DNA from: Anaerocolumna sp047777345
Lineage (GTDB): Bacteria; Bacillota; Clostridia; Lachnospirales; Lachnospiraceae
Assembly (NCBI GenBank): GCA_047777345.1
Contig: JBKEEJ010000005.1
Span: 1 to 64,000, forward strand
DNA length: 64,000 bases
Direction of reading: 5' to 3'
Positions 55,412 through 64,000 of this stretch are shown one piece after another. Each line of letters opens with the position of its first letter. Position 1 is the first letter of the stretch. Position numbers and translations under genes: made by a program. The notes under the pieces were generated by a model. The model worked only from the letters and a program-made list of their open reading frames with translations. It made no database searches and had not been told where the DNA came from.

Positions 55412-55921
55412 ATGCTAAATGAAAACATTAAAGCAATCAGAAAAGCAAAAGGACTTACACAGGAAGAACTTGCCACCAAGTTAAATGTAGTTCGGCAAAC
55501 AGTCTCTAAATGGGAAAAAGGCTTGTCAGTTCCTGACGCAGAAATGTTGATGTCTATATCGGAAGCACTTGAAACACCTGTAAGTGCTTTACTTGGAGAA
55601 ACGATTGACCCTCCAGTGGCGGATGACTTAAAGGTCATATCTGAAAAACTTGAGGTCATAAACACGCAACTTGCTCAAAGAAAGGTGGCAAGGCGTAATA
55701 TTCTTCATTGGCTTTGTATTTCACTATGTGCAGTTATCATAATTGCTTTTTTGGTTTTGACAGTAGCCGATAGTCCTTACTTGGCTTGGGATTATAGCGA
55801 TCCCGAAACTGCAGTTCTTGGAGTGGGATTCCACATTCTTGAGTGGTTATTCGTCAGAATGGCTCCGTTTGCATTGATTGGGGCAATTGTTGGAGTCTTC
55901 TTAACCCGGAAAAAAATATAA
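55412..55921 (+). CDS. XRE-family HTH regulator with C-terminal membrane segments
   Basis: This 169-residue protein starts at ATG 55412 behind GAAAGGAGGTTTTTGCTA. Residues 1-60 form an XRE-type HTH (IKAIRKAKGLTQEELATKL, VVRQTVSKWEKG). A coiled linker follows. Two membrane helices lie at about residues 97-118 and 146-164 (ILHWLCISLCAVIIIAFLVL, APFALIGAIVGVFL). Membrane-linked XRE regulators are common in Firmicutes accessory DNA and may sense envelope state. No partner gene is obvious. Confidence 0.85.
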   Translation: MLNENIKAIRKAKGLTQEELATKLNVVRQTVSKWEKGLSVPDAEMLMSISEALETPVSALLGETIDPPVADDLKVISEKLEVINTQLAQRKVARRNILHWLCISLCAVIIIAFLVLTVADSPYLAWDYSDPETAVLGVGFHILEWLFVRMAPFALIGAIVGVFLTRKKI

Positions 55922-56009
55922 AATGGCTTTGTTTTTGTGATCACAGAACGCAGTTTAAATGCTACTGAGACAACAATTAAGACGGTTGCGCTATGTAGCA
56001 GAGGTAAAA

Positions 56010-56042
56010 AGAAAGCTGGGCTTGCCAAATACCCAGCTTTCG
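56010..56042 (-). terminator. Hairpin with T run on the minus strand
   Basis: GAAAGCTGGG (56011-56020) and CCCAGCTTTC (56032-56041) form a perfect 10-pair stem. On the minus strand it is followed by TTTTT, so it would stop transcripts coming from the right. No minus-strand gene is known there, so it may be a relic. Confidence 0.45.
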
Positions 56043-56189
56043 ATGCAGTAAAATATCACTGCTTTTCAGTTTCACCTTATAAAGAAGACCTGCATGGGCG
56101 AACCGATGTATACGAATAAAAACGCATGAACCCGCGCGTCAGATTTTAAACGAAGTTGAAATAAACACGTTAAAAGGAGAAGAACTGAA

Positions 56190-56858
56190 GTGAATAATAC
56201 ATTTTATGGCAGAGGTTTCGTCGCATCTTACAGTGGCGGCAAAGATAGTATTCTTGCAATTTACAGAGCTTTAAAACTTGGAATGAAACCGGTTTCACTG
56301 ATTATTACATATAATATTGACATGGAACGATCCTGGTTCCATGGTATTCCTAATGATTTATTGAATGAAGTTTCAGCTTCGCTGGATATACCGATTAGGT
56401 TGATTAAGACCTCCGGAAAGGATTATGCAGCGAATTTCGAAAAGGAACTTAAGGTACAAAAGGAAAATGGTGCTGATGTTTGTGTATTTGGCGACATTGA
56501 TCTTGAGGAACACTTGCAATGGTGTACTGCACGTTGTGATGCAGCAGGTGTCGAAGCCTTTTTCCCACTTTGGCAAGAAGAAAGAAAGGCATTGGTGGAT
56601 GAATTTATTGAAAGTGGATTTACTGCAAACATTATTGTCGTAGACACAGATAGGCTAAGTGAGAAGTATCTTGGAATGATATTATCGCCGGAAACAGTTT
56701 CTTCGATTGTTGCAGACGGTGCAGATGCCTGCGGAGAAAATGGCGAATACCATACATTTGTATCCAATGGCCCACTGTTTAAAACTCCGGTATCTTTTGG
56801 TTATGGAGAACTTGTAAAGAATGGGAAATATGCAATTCTTCCAATCAGGAAGATTTAA
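56190..56858 (+). CDS. Dph6-like ATP pyrophosphatase (diphthine-ammonia ligase family, DUF71)
   Basis: This 222-residue protein starts at GTG 56190 behind AAAAGGAGAAGAACTGAA. The PP-loop ATP site is VASYSGGKDSILAIYRAL at about residues 11-28. The family-specific parts follow: GDIDLEEHLQWCTARCDAAGVEAFFPLW and GADACGENGEYHTFVSNGP (given as spans near residues 98-125 and 177-195). In archaea and eukaryotes relatives amidate diphthine, but bacteria have no diphthamide. Bacterial members have unknown substrates and may adenylate small molecules. It is intact and alone. Confidence 0.88.
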   Translation: MNNTFYGRGFVASYSGGKDSILAIYRALKLGMKPVSLIITYNIDMERSWFHGIPNDLLNEVSASLDIPIRLIKTSGKDYAANFEKELKVQKENGADVCVFGDIDLEEHLQWCTARCDAAGVEAFFPLWQEERKALVDEFIESGFTANIIVVDTDRLSEKYLGMILSPETVSSIVADGADACGENGEYHTFVSNGPLFKTPVSFGYGELVKNGKYAILPIRKI

Positions 56859-57164
56859 ATAAATACGCGGCATTCACCATAAATAACAATTTCATTAACT
56901 CCACCCATGTCGAAACAGTTTGCTTGATATTAAAATAAGGGAGTTCTGTAATGGTTGAAAATACTGGGGCCTGATCGCTAATGCAATATCATAGCAAATT
57001 TGCAGAACTGATAATCGATTTGCTGACGGGTTGGTCTGGTGATACAATATTCTTAAAGCAATGACATGTTAACAGCGTTTTAGTGCTGTGACATGGATGT
57101 CAGGACAGATACCGGTTTATTCCTTATTAAAATCCATAAGGAGGAGATTTTATGATTCGAATGA
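56859..57164 (+). other. Gap with a second methyltransferase-tail remnant
   Basis: At 56882-56938 the frame reads NNNFINSTHVETVCLILK and stops. It resembles the same C-terminal HVETV motif seen at 55147-55294. The remainder has no recognised gene. AAGGAGGAG at 57139-57147 would have been the ribosome binding site of the MFS gene whose fragment follows. Confidence 0.4.
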
Positions 57165-57542
57165 GCGCTGAAGCTCATCGTAATAGCAGTGGATTTAAGC
57201 ACATTTTTTATTGCTTTAATTGCGTTGCTGCTGTATGTGTATATTCCGCCGGCAAATGCATTTGAAAAAGGAGAAAATGAAACGCTGTTAGCGTCTGCAA
57301 AGGCCGGTCTTAAATGCCTGAATCAAAACCGAATGGTGCTGGCGCTGATTTTGTTTTTGGCTGGGGTCAATCTGGTTGCATCCGCTTTTGATGCGGTGCT
57401 TCCGGCATTTATTCTGCCAAGAGAGAATGGGGGAGAGGCGGTTTTAGGAATTGTTTCTTCATTTGCGGGCATAGCTATGCTTGTGGGCAGTTTAATAGCA
57501 TCTGTCAGAACAGTATGGAGGATAGATAATGAAAAAGAATGA
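57165..57542 (+). pseudogene. MFS transporter internal fragment
   Basis: About 125 residues remain of a major facilitator (MFS_3-like) permease. The frame has LIVIAVDLSTFFIALIALLLY, VLALILFLAGVNLVASAFDAVLPAFILP and VLGIVSSFAGIAMLVGSLIASV, three membrane helices of the middle of such proteins. A frame ending in TGA at 57162 blocks the N-terminus. After SLIASV the homology stops and the frame ends as RTVWRIDNEKE inside the next gene. Both ends are lost. Confidence 0.7.
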
Positions 57543-58125
57543 AGCAAGAGTTATATTGGAAACGGAAAGACTGTTTCTGCGTCCATGGAAGGAATCTGAT
57601 GCGAAAAGCCTGTATAAATATGCTAAGGATCCCCGGGTCGGTCCAGTTGCCGGTTGGCCGCCTCACAAGGACGAGAAAGAAAGCCTCGATGTCATCAAAA
57701 ATATATTAATTGGTCCGGAGTGTTACGCTATATGCCTGAAAACCGATAATGTTGCCATTGGCTGTATTGAGCTTAAACTGAATGGGTGCACGGATATGAC
57801 AGATAAGGATGACGAATGCGAACTGGGATATTGGATTGGTGTGCCATTCTGGGGGAAAGGATATATGTCTGAAGCAGTCAGGGAAATTGTCCGGCATGGC
57901 TTTCAGGATCTCGGTATGAACACCATATGGTGCGGTTATTATGACGGGAATGAAAAATCGAAGCGGGTCCAGGAAAAATGCGGGTTTGTGTATCACCATA
58001 CCTGTAATGAGGTACCGGTGCCATTGATGGGGGAAACACGGATAGGACATACAAATGTCCTCACAAAGGAACAATGGCAGTCCAGGAGGTTCACACCAAT
58101 GAAGTACAGGAGTGAGACATTTTGA
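57529..58125 (+). CDS. GNAT acetyltransferase, RimJ/RimL-like
   Basis: This 198-residue protein starts at ATG 57529 behind GGAGGATAGATA. The N-terminus is ILETERLFLRPWKESDAKSL, typical of RimJ/RimL-type GNATs. The acetyl-CoA motif is ELGYWIGVPFWGKGYMSEAV at about residues 104-123, followed by NTIWCGYYDGNEKSKRVQEKCGF. The substrate may be a protein N-terminus, an antibiotic or a polyamine; the sequence does not decide. It overlaps the MFS fragment by 14 bases, so its promoter may be that of the lost MFS gene. Confidence 0.9.
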   Translation: MKKNEARVILETERLFLRPWKESDAKSLYKYAKDPRVGPVAGWPPHKDEKESLDVIKNILIGPECYAICLKTDNVAIGCIELKLNGCTDMTDKDDECELGYWIGVPFWGKGYMSEAVREIVRHGFQDLGMNTIWCGYYDGNEKSKRVQEKCGFVYHHTCNEVPVPLMGETRIGHTNVLTKEQWQSRRFTPMKYRSETF

Positions 58126-58371
58126 GGTTTACAAGTTTCATTAAACCTGGCATCTTCACACATCAAGGTGGTATAATAGTGTAATTAGTTGGCTACTGAA
58201 AGAGAATAATCCGGCAATAGCTTATCGTACGAGGACTGAAAAAACGAGATTTTTCTCTTCATGGGAACAAGTCCATTAAAGAGTAAAACGGATTATTATA
58301 AATGAATGGGAATTTTAATTTATAATAATTGCGAAATAAAGCGTTTTCATTTATATGAACGGAGGAACTGT
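58126..58371 (+). other. Short gap before the nucleotidyltransferase
   Basis: No gene is seen. The last bases hold ACGGAGGAACTGT, the ribosome binding site of the next gene. Confidence 0.3.
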
Positions 58372-58866
58372 ATGGTAATAAAGCGGGATGCCGTTGAGAT
58401 AATTTCATATGCAGAAGATAACGGGATTGATATTTGGCTCGACGGCGGTTGGGGAGTTGATGCCCTATTAGAAAAAGAAACAAGGGCACACAACGATATT
58501 GATTTATTCGTGGAAACAGTCAATAGTAAAAAATTTATAGATATAATAAAAGAAAAAGGCTTTTCTGAAAGGAAAGAAGCATATACAACTGCATCTCACA
58601 CGGTTTGGAAAGACGCTAAAGACAGGATAATTGATCTTCATATATTTGAATTTATCGAACAAGGAAACCTTATTTTTGAAGGAGAGACATATCCATCAAG
58701 GGTATTCAGTGGTATTGGAAAAATAGGTGATAAAGTGGTAAAGTGTATTGATGCCGAAGATCAAGTTTTATTTCACTTAGGGTATGAGCATGATGAAAAT
58801 GATATTCATGATGTAAGACTACTGTGCGAAAAATTTCATATTCCAGTTCCGAATGAATATAAGTAA
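58372..58866 (+). CDS. Aminoglycoside/lincosamide-type nucleotidyltransferase
   Basis: This 164-residue protein starts at ATG 58372 behind GGAGGAACTGT. The nucleotidyltransferase core is WLDGGWGVDALLEKETRAHNDIDLF, with GG-W and the D-x-D metal site (DID). This matches the LnuA/ANT(2'')-like family of small nucleotidyltransferases, some of which inactivate lincosamides or aminoglycosides. Later parts include HTVWKDAKDRIIDLHIFE and EDQVLFHLGYEHDENDIHDV. Many chromosomal homologues do not confer resistance, so a resistance phenotype is not established here. The GNAT gene upstream makes this a small modifying-enzyme cluster. Confidence 0.85.
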   Translation: MVIKRDAVEIISYAEDNGIDIWLDGGWGVDALLEKETRAHNDIDLFVETVNSKKFIDIIKEKGFSERKEAYTTASHTVWKDAKDRIIDLHIFEFIEQGNLIFEGETYPSRVFSGIGKIGDKVVKCIDAEDQVLFHLGYEHDENDIHDVRLLCEKFHIPVPNEYK

Positions 58867-59152
58867 AATATTGTTGCCGGAAAGCATTCCTGGACAACTG
58901 GAATAATCTGAACGGATGAAACAAAACACCCGTAACTCCATGGATAGAAAAATCAAGGAAAACTGTATGCAAATTTCCCGGGAAATGAGGAATTCAACTA
59001 AGTCTGAACAGACGATTTGTAAACTTGAAAAATTTGCTGATACCTGGAAAGAGGGAAAATAAGAATGGCATTAAAGAATAAATCCATATATGATACCCCT
59101 TTTACTGGATTACCAATAAAAGGGGTATCAATCATATTATAATCTGCTATTT
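58867..59152. other. Gap with a short frame and a 13-pair inverted repeat
   Basis: A 48-codon frame from ATG 58918 (MKQNTRNSMDRKIKENC) has no good ribosome binding site and is not recognised. TGATACCCCTTTT (59091-59103) pairs perfectly with AAAAGGGGTATCA (59118-59130), a strong stem between the nucleotidyltransferase and the convergent DUF2871 gene. It likely ends transcription in both directions. Confidence 0.5.
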
Positions 59153-59572
59153 TTACTCAACATCTTTGATTCTCTCAAGCAAGATCAGGAAGAATAAGAT
59201 ATAAGCTATTGCCATAATAATATGACCTATGCCTGCTATACCCGAAATTGAGGAATCTGCCATAGCTGAAATGTCAAGGTTTAATACCTCTACACATCCA
59301 CGTATAGCCATCATTATAACTGTTAATAAAAGTCCGATATTGTAAGTTATAAAGAATTTATTAAATTTCTTATTTTTCGTTAATTCAAAGGATTTTTCCA
59401 GTAATAATACAATTAAAAAGAAAAATGTCCCTAAAACTAACACATGGGTATGTAGACCACTTAAGACAGTTTCTCCTGTAAAATTATTTATTTTTGTAAA
59501 TTCCCTATAAAAAACTCCAAGAAGCAGTCCTAACATACTATAAAAAAAACTTAATTTCGCAAATTTTTTCAT
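59153..59572 (-). CDS. DUF2871 membrane protein
   Basis: This 139-residue protein starts at 59572 behind GGGGGTATTAT. It has four membrane helices at about residues 7-22, 38-60, 73-95 and 108-132. The sequence LSGLHTHVLVLGTFFFLIVLLLE and the closing GIGHIIMAIAYILFFLILLER match the DUF2871 family, which has conserved His residues in the membrane and no known function. It is convergent with the nucleotidyltransferase and has its own upstream region. Confidence 0.88.
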   Translation of the reverse strand: MKKFAKLSFFYSMLGLLLGVFYREFTKINNFTGETVLSGLHTHVLVLGTFFFLIVLLLEKSFELTKNKKFNKFFITYNIGLLLTVIMMAIRGCVEVLNLDISAMADSSISGIAGIGHIIMAIAYILFFLILLERIKDVE

Positions 59573-60236
59573 ATAATACCCCCAGATTTTTTAATTTATT
59601 TAAAATTTCAACGTTTTGTAGAAATTCTATAACATATATATTATCATTTCATATGAATAAAAACAAGACACTCGGCCTACCATAATATAATCTTTTGTTG
59701 GGTATCACACGAACAATTGTGGTATATTGTCTGCAGATAATGGTGTGGCAATCGTTTTACTTAAACTTGTTCCTGTAGAATCATCTTTGGGATTGCTGCA
59801 TTTTTACATTATATTAGGAGATTTCTTTGTAAGACAAGCTTAAAACGTATTTCATTACTATGCAGATTTGGATGATATTATGAACTGTTATAAGAAATTG
59901 AAAAGCAAATGCTCTTTGAATTGTCACATCAGAGGAAAATTAAAATAGACAGAACAACGAATATATCATATCATTTTCAGCCCAGCTATATAGATGGCAA
60001 ATTTGAAATATGGAATACAAATCGAAAGTATCGAATAATGAATAGCCCACTAGTTGGAGATTGGGATAATCAATTTATAATACAGAATTAATTGATAAAT
60101 TGGTAATAAACAGACAAAAGATAAGTCTTAGGAATTAACATGCTTCCTGATGAAATAAGGAAGTTCGGGAATGATTAAAATAATGAATATGAAAGATAAA
60201 GGTATATAATATTAAATTTATAATGTGACTTACTAG

Positions 60237-60280
60237 CCCTTTGATATGAGTTGAACATATCGAAGGGTTTTTTTTATTTT
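60237..60280 (+). terminator. Strong rho-independent terminator
   Basis: Twelve-base arms with one mismatch around a 7-base loop are followed by eight T and ATTTTT. No intact gene precedes it, which suggests that the gene it served has decayed. Confidence 0.8.
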
Positions 60281-60346
60281 TTGATAGAGCATAAGTATGA
60301 GTAAGCCAAAAGGATGTTAGTTATTCTATTAAATTAATTTGAATGC

Positions 60347-60375
60347 TTGTTAATAAGATAATATAGATGTATAAT
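60347..60375 (+). promoter_or_regulatory. Likely promoter of the SF1 helicase gene
   Basis: TTGTTA and TATAAT are separated by exactly 17 bases (60353-60369), with TG just before the -10 box. The helicase ATG is about 235 bases downstream. Confidence 0.5.
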
Positions 60376-60611
60376 TGTGGAAAAGATATTAAAAACTTAG
60401 CAAAAGTGTGATCGCTACAGGGCATGTATATAATTTTGGTATCCATAAAAGAATATCTAATCAGATAGGGCAAATTTGAATGGATTGCTCGCAGCACGTA
60501 TATCCACATTGAGGAATGTAAGGATACAGTGTTAATTCACATAAAAATTTTATAAAACAACACTCTTGTATAGCATGCTTTAACAGTAGTGTTTGAATTC
60601 AGGTGTTATAT

Positions 60612-63600
60612 ATGGTTAATGAGATGAAATTGATAACTGAAATGAATAAAGTACATAATATTTTAAACTATTGGTATAATTTAGAGTTTTTTTCCCCATT
60701 CTGGCCAGAAACAACAAAAGATACGGTATTTATTAATAATGTAAATAATCGAATACCTTGGATGTCAGAAAAGCCTGATCATAAATTTACCTATGATGTA
60801 TATTTAGGGAAAATTAAATCCCAGGATTTGATTATTAATATGATGGATTCCATTGGTGAAAAAGATGACTTTATAGAAGATGACTATTCACAGTCATGCA
60901 TTTGCGCATTTAAATTGACGTCCGATGGAAGATATATTAAAGAGTCTTTTTCAGTTTCTACTTTTGTTTGGGCAGTTGCTAAGATAACTGTAGAGAGAAA
61001 TTTAAGAATAGATTTAAGTACAGAGGATATTGATAAATTTAATAGGGATATGAACGATATATTAATATCATTCAATAAGAAACTTGATTATAAGGATTTG
61101 GAGAAAATTTGTACTATTGTTATGGGGAAAATATCGCTTAGCATCAACAATAGTATTTTTTTTGCTGTTATAAATAAAAAGTTTGTCAGAAAGGAAAATG
61201 TTATTAAAAAAGTAAATAGTAATACACAAGATATACAGGAAGAAGAGGAAGATGACATTGATATCAATACTGATATGCTGTCAAGTTTTTATGCTTCGGA
61301 TATTGATATGGTTAGATCGGAGGTAAGAAACGGAGATAAAATTACTAAGTATATAGAAGCGCTTAAAAAGCCTGCATCAGAACGAATAGAGATAGATAAT
61401 GATATTTCTCAAATGAAAAAATGGCTATCTCCCGAAAAATATCCGCTTGGAAAATGGCCTTCAACAAATAGCCCTAGCTTGATGCAGCAGGTCGCTATAA
61501 ATATAGCCATATCAAATAATGAATATTCAGGAGATATTTTTTCTGTAAACGGACCGCCGGGTACCGGAAAAACTACTCTTCTTAAAGAGATAATAGCATC
61601 AAATATTGTAGAACGAGCATTACTGTTGAGTGAATATCAAAAACCGGATGATGCATTTCTGTTATGCCAATTTGATTTGCCAGAGAATGAATTTTTAAAG
61701 CACTATTACAAACCGGATTTAAAACTTACTAAATTTGGAATTATCGTAGCATCTAATAATAATGCTGCAGTTGAAAATATTTCTAAGGAATTGCCTATTG
61801 CTGAAGATGTGAAGAAAAGTAATACAAAGCTGTTTAATCTTGATGAAAACGAAGAGATTTATTTTACCAATATTGCAAACACACTCATGGGCGATAAAGA
61901 GGTATGCTGGGGTTTAATTTCTGCAAGTTTGGGTAAAAAATCAAATATTAATGAATTAAAACGAGCCCTTTGGTTTAACAAGGAAGGTGTTAATTTACAA
62001 CAATTATTCAAGGAAGAAAAACCTGACTGGGATCAAGCCAGGAATATTTTTAAAAACAAGTATAGTGAGGTTATAAATTACCGTAAATCAATTGCTGAGG
62101 CTGTTGAAAAAACTACAAATCACAAAAAAATAGCCCAGGAATACTATGATGCAAAAAATGACATAATTTCAGCAAAAGGCAGGATAACTGCGCAGGAGAA
62201 TTTGATTAATCAAAAAAAGGTAGAACAACAAAACATAAAGCAACACATTGAAGTGCTAAAAGAAAATGAAGCACTTCTAAAAAGCAGGCTTTCCTTTTTT
62301 AAAATGATGTTTTCCTTTCTTTTCAAAAAAGATCCGATCATATTGCAACTTAAACATATGAAACAGGAGCAGGATAAGGAGATAATTAAACTCACGGATA
62401 TTAATCAGCAATTAGTCGATTTGAACGCACAATTGGATACTATGAAGGCTGATTTTGCAGTTGCACAAAAGCAGTTTAACGAAAAAGAAAGAATATTTGA
62501 AAATAGCTGTGAACAAATGAAAAAGTATAAGGAGCAATTTGGCAAGAACTTTGCAGATGATGAGTTTTGGAAAGATATACAGTCTAATGAAAGTTCTCAG
62601 CTGGCTTCCCCATGGACTAATAAAACATATGATATGCTTAGAGAAGAATTATTTTACTATAGCTTATTACTGCATAAAGCTTTTATCTTAAATTCAAAGG
62701 CAGTAAAGCAGAATATTAATTGTCTTATGAATATGTGGAATGGATGCTTTTCTGAGAAAGATAGAGTATCCAGTTATGCACACTTGCTAAATACGTTATT
62801 ATTAATTATACCAGTAGTATCGACTACGTTTGCTTCGGTTTCAACCTTTTTAGAACATATAGGTAAGAATGAATTAGGAACTTTAATAATAGATGAAGCA
62901 GGGCAAGCGACCCCATACTCAGCCTTAGGAGCTTTATGGCGTACAAGAAAAGCTATTATTGTTGGGAACCCATTACAAGTAGAACCGATCGTAACTGTAC
63001 CTAAGGAACTTTCAAAAAGGTTTGCTGATGAATTTGAAATAGAAGATTCATATAGACAACAAGAGCTTTCTGTTCAAGTATTAGCCGATAATATTAATCC
63101 TTATGGGGGCTATAGAGAGTACTTGAATGGAAAGTTATGGATTGGATGTCCACTTGTAGTGCATAGAAGATGTTTGAATCCTATGTTTTCAATTTCTAAT
63201 AAAGTGGCTTATAATAACAGAATGTTTAATCGTTCAGCAGAACCAAAACCAGATGTATCGTTATTATTGAAAAAGTCGGTATGGATAGATATTAAAGGAA
63301 AAGAGAATGGAGGAAAAGATCATTTTGTGCCAGAGCAGGGAGACAAAGTAATTGAAATGGTATTAGATGCTTTTGCATTAAAAAACGAGTATCCAAGTTT
63401 ATATATCATTAGTCCGTTTAAATCTGTTATCCAAAACATGAAAAGTTTGCTAAGAAAACATATTTATAATAAGTATAAAAACCTCAAAAAAGATGATATT
63501 GATAATTGGATTAATAAGTCTTGTGGAACTATTCATACATTTCAGGGAAAAGAAGCAAATGAGGTTATACTTATTCTCGGTTGTGATGAAAAGACAGGTA

Positions 63601-63755
63601 TAGGAGCTGCACAATGGGCAAGTATAAAACCCAATATACTTAATGTTGCAGTGACAAGAGCAAAATACCGGATTGCAATTATTGGTGATAGTGACTTATG
63701 GAGACAAATGCCATATTTTGATTATGCATATAATGAAATTTTAAGAGCGGACTAG
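60612..63755 (+). CDS. Large superfamily 1 (Upf1/Dna2-like) helicase, candidate defence gene
   Basis: This 1047-residue protein starts at ATG 60612, six bases after AGGTG; a GTG at 60603 is in frame. Residues 1-270 are an unrecognised N-terminal domain with an acidic patch (DIQEEEEDDIDINTD). Motif I is VNGPPGTGKTTL at about residue 312. A charged helical stretch at about 485-645, rich in K, E and Q, is a long coiled coil inserted before motif II. Motif II is IIDEAGQATP near 761. Motifs V and VI are TIHTFQGKEANEV and LNVAVTRAKYR near 1010. The layout fits Upf1-like SF1B helicases found alone or fused in anti-phage systems. No nuclease domain is seen. The frame is intact. Confidence 0.85.
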   Translation: MVNEMKLITEMNKVHNILNYWYNLEFFSPFWPETTKDTVFINNVNNRIPWMSEKPDHKFTYDVYLGKIKSQDLIINMMDSIGEKDDFIEDDYSQSCICAFKLTSDGRYIKESFSVSTFVWAVAKITVERNLRIDLSTEDIDKFNRDMNDILISFNKKLDYKDLEKICTIVMGKISLSINNSIFFAVINKKFVRKENVIKKVNSNTQDIQEEEEDDIDINTDMLSSFYASDIDMVRSEVRNGDKITKYIEALKKPASERIEIDNDISQMKKWLSPEKYPLGKWPSTNSPSLMQQVAINIAISNNEYSGDIFSVNGPPGTGKTTLLKEIIASNIVERALLLSEYQKPDDAFLLCQFDLPENEFLKHYYKPDLKLTKFGIIVASNNNAAVENISKELPIAEDVKKSNTKLFNLDENEEIYFTNIANTLMGDKEVCWGLISASLGKKSNINELKRALWFNKEGVNLQQLFKEEKPDWDQARNIFKNKYSEVINYRKSIAEAVEKTTNHKKIAQEYYDAKNDIISAKGRITAQENLINQKKVEQQNIKQHIEVLKENEALLKSRLSFFKMMFSFLFKKDPIILQLKHMKQEQDKEIIKLTDINQQLVDLNAQLDTMKADFAVAQKQFNEKERIFENSCEQMKKYKEQFGKNFADDEFWKDIQSNESSQLASPWTNKTYDMLREELFYYSLLLHKAFILNSKAVKQNINCLMNMWNGCFSEKDRVSSYAHLLNTLLLIIPVVSTTFASVSTFLEHIGKNELGTLIIDEAGQATPYSALGALWRTRKAIIVGNPLQVEPIVTVPKELSKRFADEFEIEDSYRQQELSVQVLADNINPYGGYREYLNGKLWIGCPLVVHRRCLNPMFSISNKVAYNNRMFNRSAEPKPDVSLLLKKSVWIDIKGKENGGKDHFVPEQGDKVIEMVLDAFALKNEYPSLYIISPFKSVIQNMKSLLRKHIYNKYKNLKKDDIDNWINKSCGTIHTFQGKEANEVILILGCDEKTGIGAAQWASIKPNILNVAVTRAKYRIAIIGDSDLWRQMPYFDYAYNEILRAD

Positions 63756-64000
63756 AGGAACATCTCCTCTGATGATATGTTTCCACAAACAGATATTATA
63801 AAGTGGTCCAAAGCTATAAAATTCATTAATTCGAACATATCAAAACATGTACTATCTGTACTATCATTTATACCCGCACAGTGGCGATATGTCTTGTTAC
63901 CTCTTGAATCCCATAATGAGAGACTTTGCTTTTAATGAATAAAGGTTTCCAGACATTGTTCTTAATTGCTTTACTTTAGATGACAATGTACATGGGCCCG
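63756..64000. other. Window end after the helicase
   Basis: No gene is seen in these 245 bases. Confidence 0.3.

Larger units (their letters stand above)
59573..60611 (+). other. About 1 kb without a recognised gene, with terminator and promoter
   Basis: A frame at 59909-60091 (LFELSHQRKIKIDRTT, YHFQPSYIDGKFEIW) is protein-like but has no start signal or family and may be a fragment. CCCTTTGATATG (60237-60248) and CATATCGAAGGG (60256-60267) followed by eight T form a strong terminator. TTGTTA (60347-60352), 17 bases and TATAAT (60370-60375) form a strong promoter for the helicase, leaving a 230-base leader with no clear frame. Confidence 0.55.

Overview
The window looks like a low-GC Gram-positive anaerobe of the Clostridia, probably a Lachnospiraceae member. 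Support comes from AT-rich codon use, strong AGGAGG ribosome binding sites, a Bce-type peptide-sensing module, a YesM/YesN-controlled sugar locus, the greA-lysS gene pair and Clostridia-type phage replication genes. This assignment is inference from gene content. No rRNA, tRNA or CRISPR array was seen.

Layout. (1) 1-16.76 kb is the replication half of a tailed prophage: sigma-like regulator, SNF2 helicase, family A DNA polymerase, BRO/KilAC antirepressor, primase-helicase, a GGTAAC repeat array, VRR-NUC nuclease, a late-activator-like gene, HNH nuclease and terminase small subunit. A toxin-antitoxin-like pair with a Panacea (SocA-like) domain and two head-to-tail copies of an IS91-family element sit inside it. 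The phage stops abruptly against a truncated guaA, so no terL, capsid or tail genes are present. (2) 16.7-31.3 kb is chromosomal core: diverged partial guaA, an HPt-like protein, a BceRS-BceAB peptide-resistance module with a matching operator, parC-parE, a PHP domain gene fused in frame to greA, and lysS with an extra tRNA-binding domain. (3) 31.4-43.3 kb is one carbohydrate locus: YesM/YesN two-component system, CUT1-type ABC importer, a GH66 dextranase or cycloisomaltooligosaccharide enzyme and two GH13 enzymes. It probably imports and breaks down alpha-1,6-glucans. (4) 43.6-49.3 kb holds an MBL-fold hydrolase and a large modular surface protein. (5) 49.3-52.9 kb is a broken peptide-maturation locus: the SPASM half of a radical SAM enzyme, split by an IS30 element, followed by an ABC-2 exporter. 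(6) 52.9-60.6 kb is an accessory graveyard with intact small genes (lipoprotein, XRE regulator, Dph6-like, GNAT, nucleotidyltransferase, DUF2871) among fragments of IS66, MFS and an RNA methyltransferase. (7) 60.6-63.8 kb is a large superfamily 1 helicase with a coiled-coil insertion.

A caution applies throughout. More than a dozen genes, including parC and parE, carry a single-base indel or a stop codon, mostly at short homopolymers. At three points one truncated gene runs straight into another (16.76, 28.75 and 49.3 kb). Either the sequence has base-level and joining errors, or the region is decaying. I annotate each broken gene over its full extent and state where the break lies.
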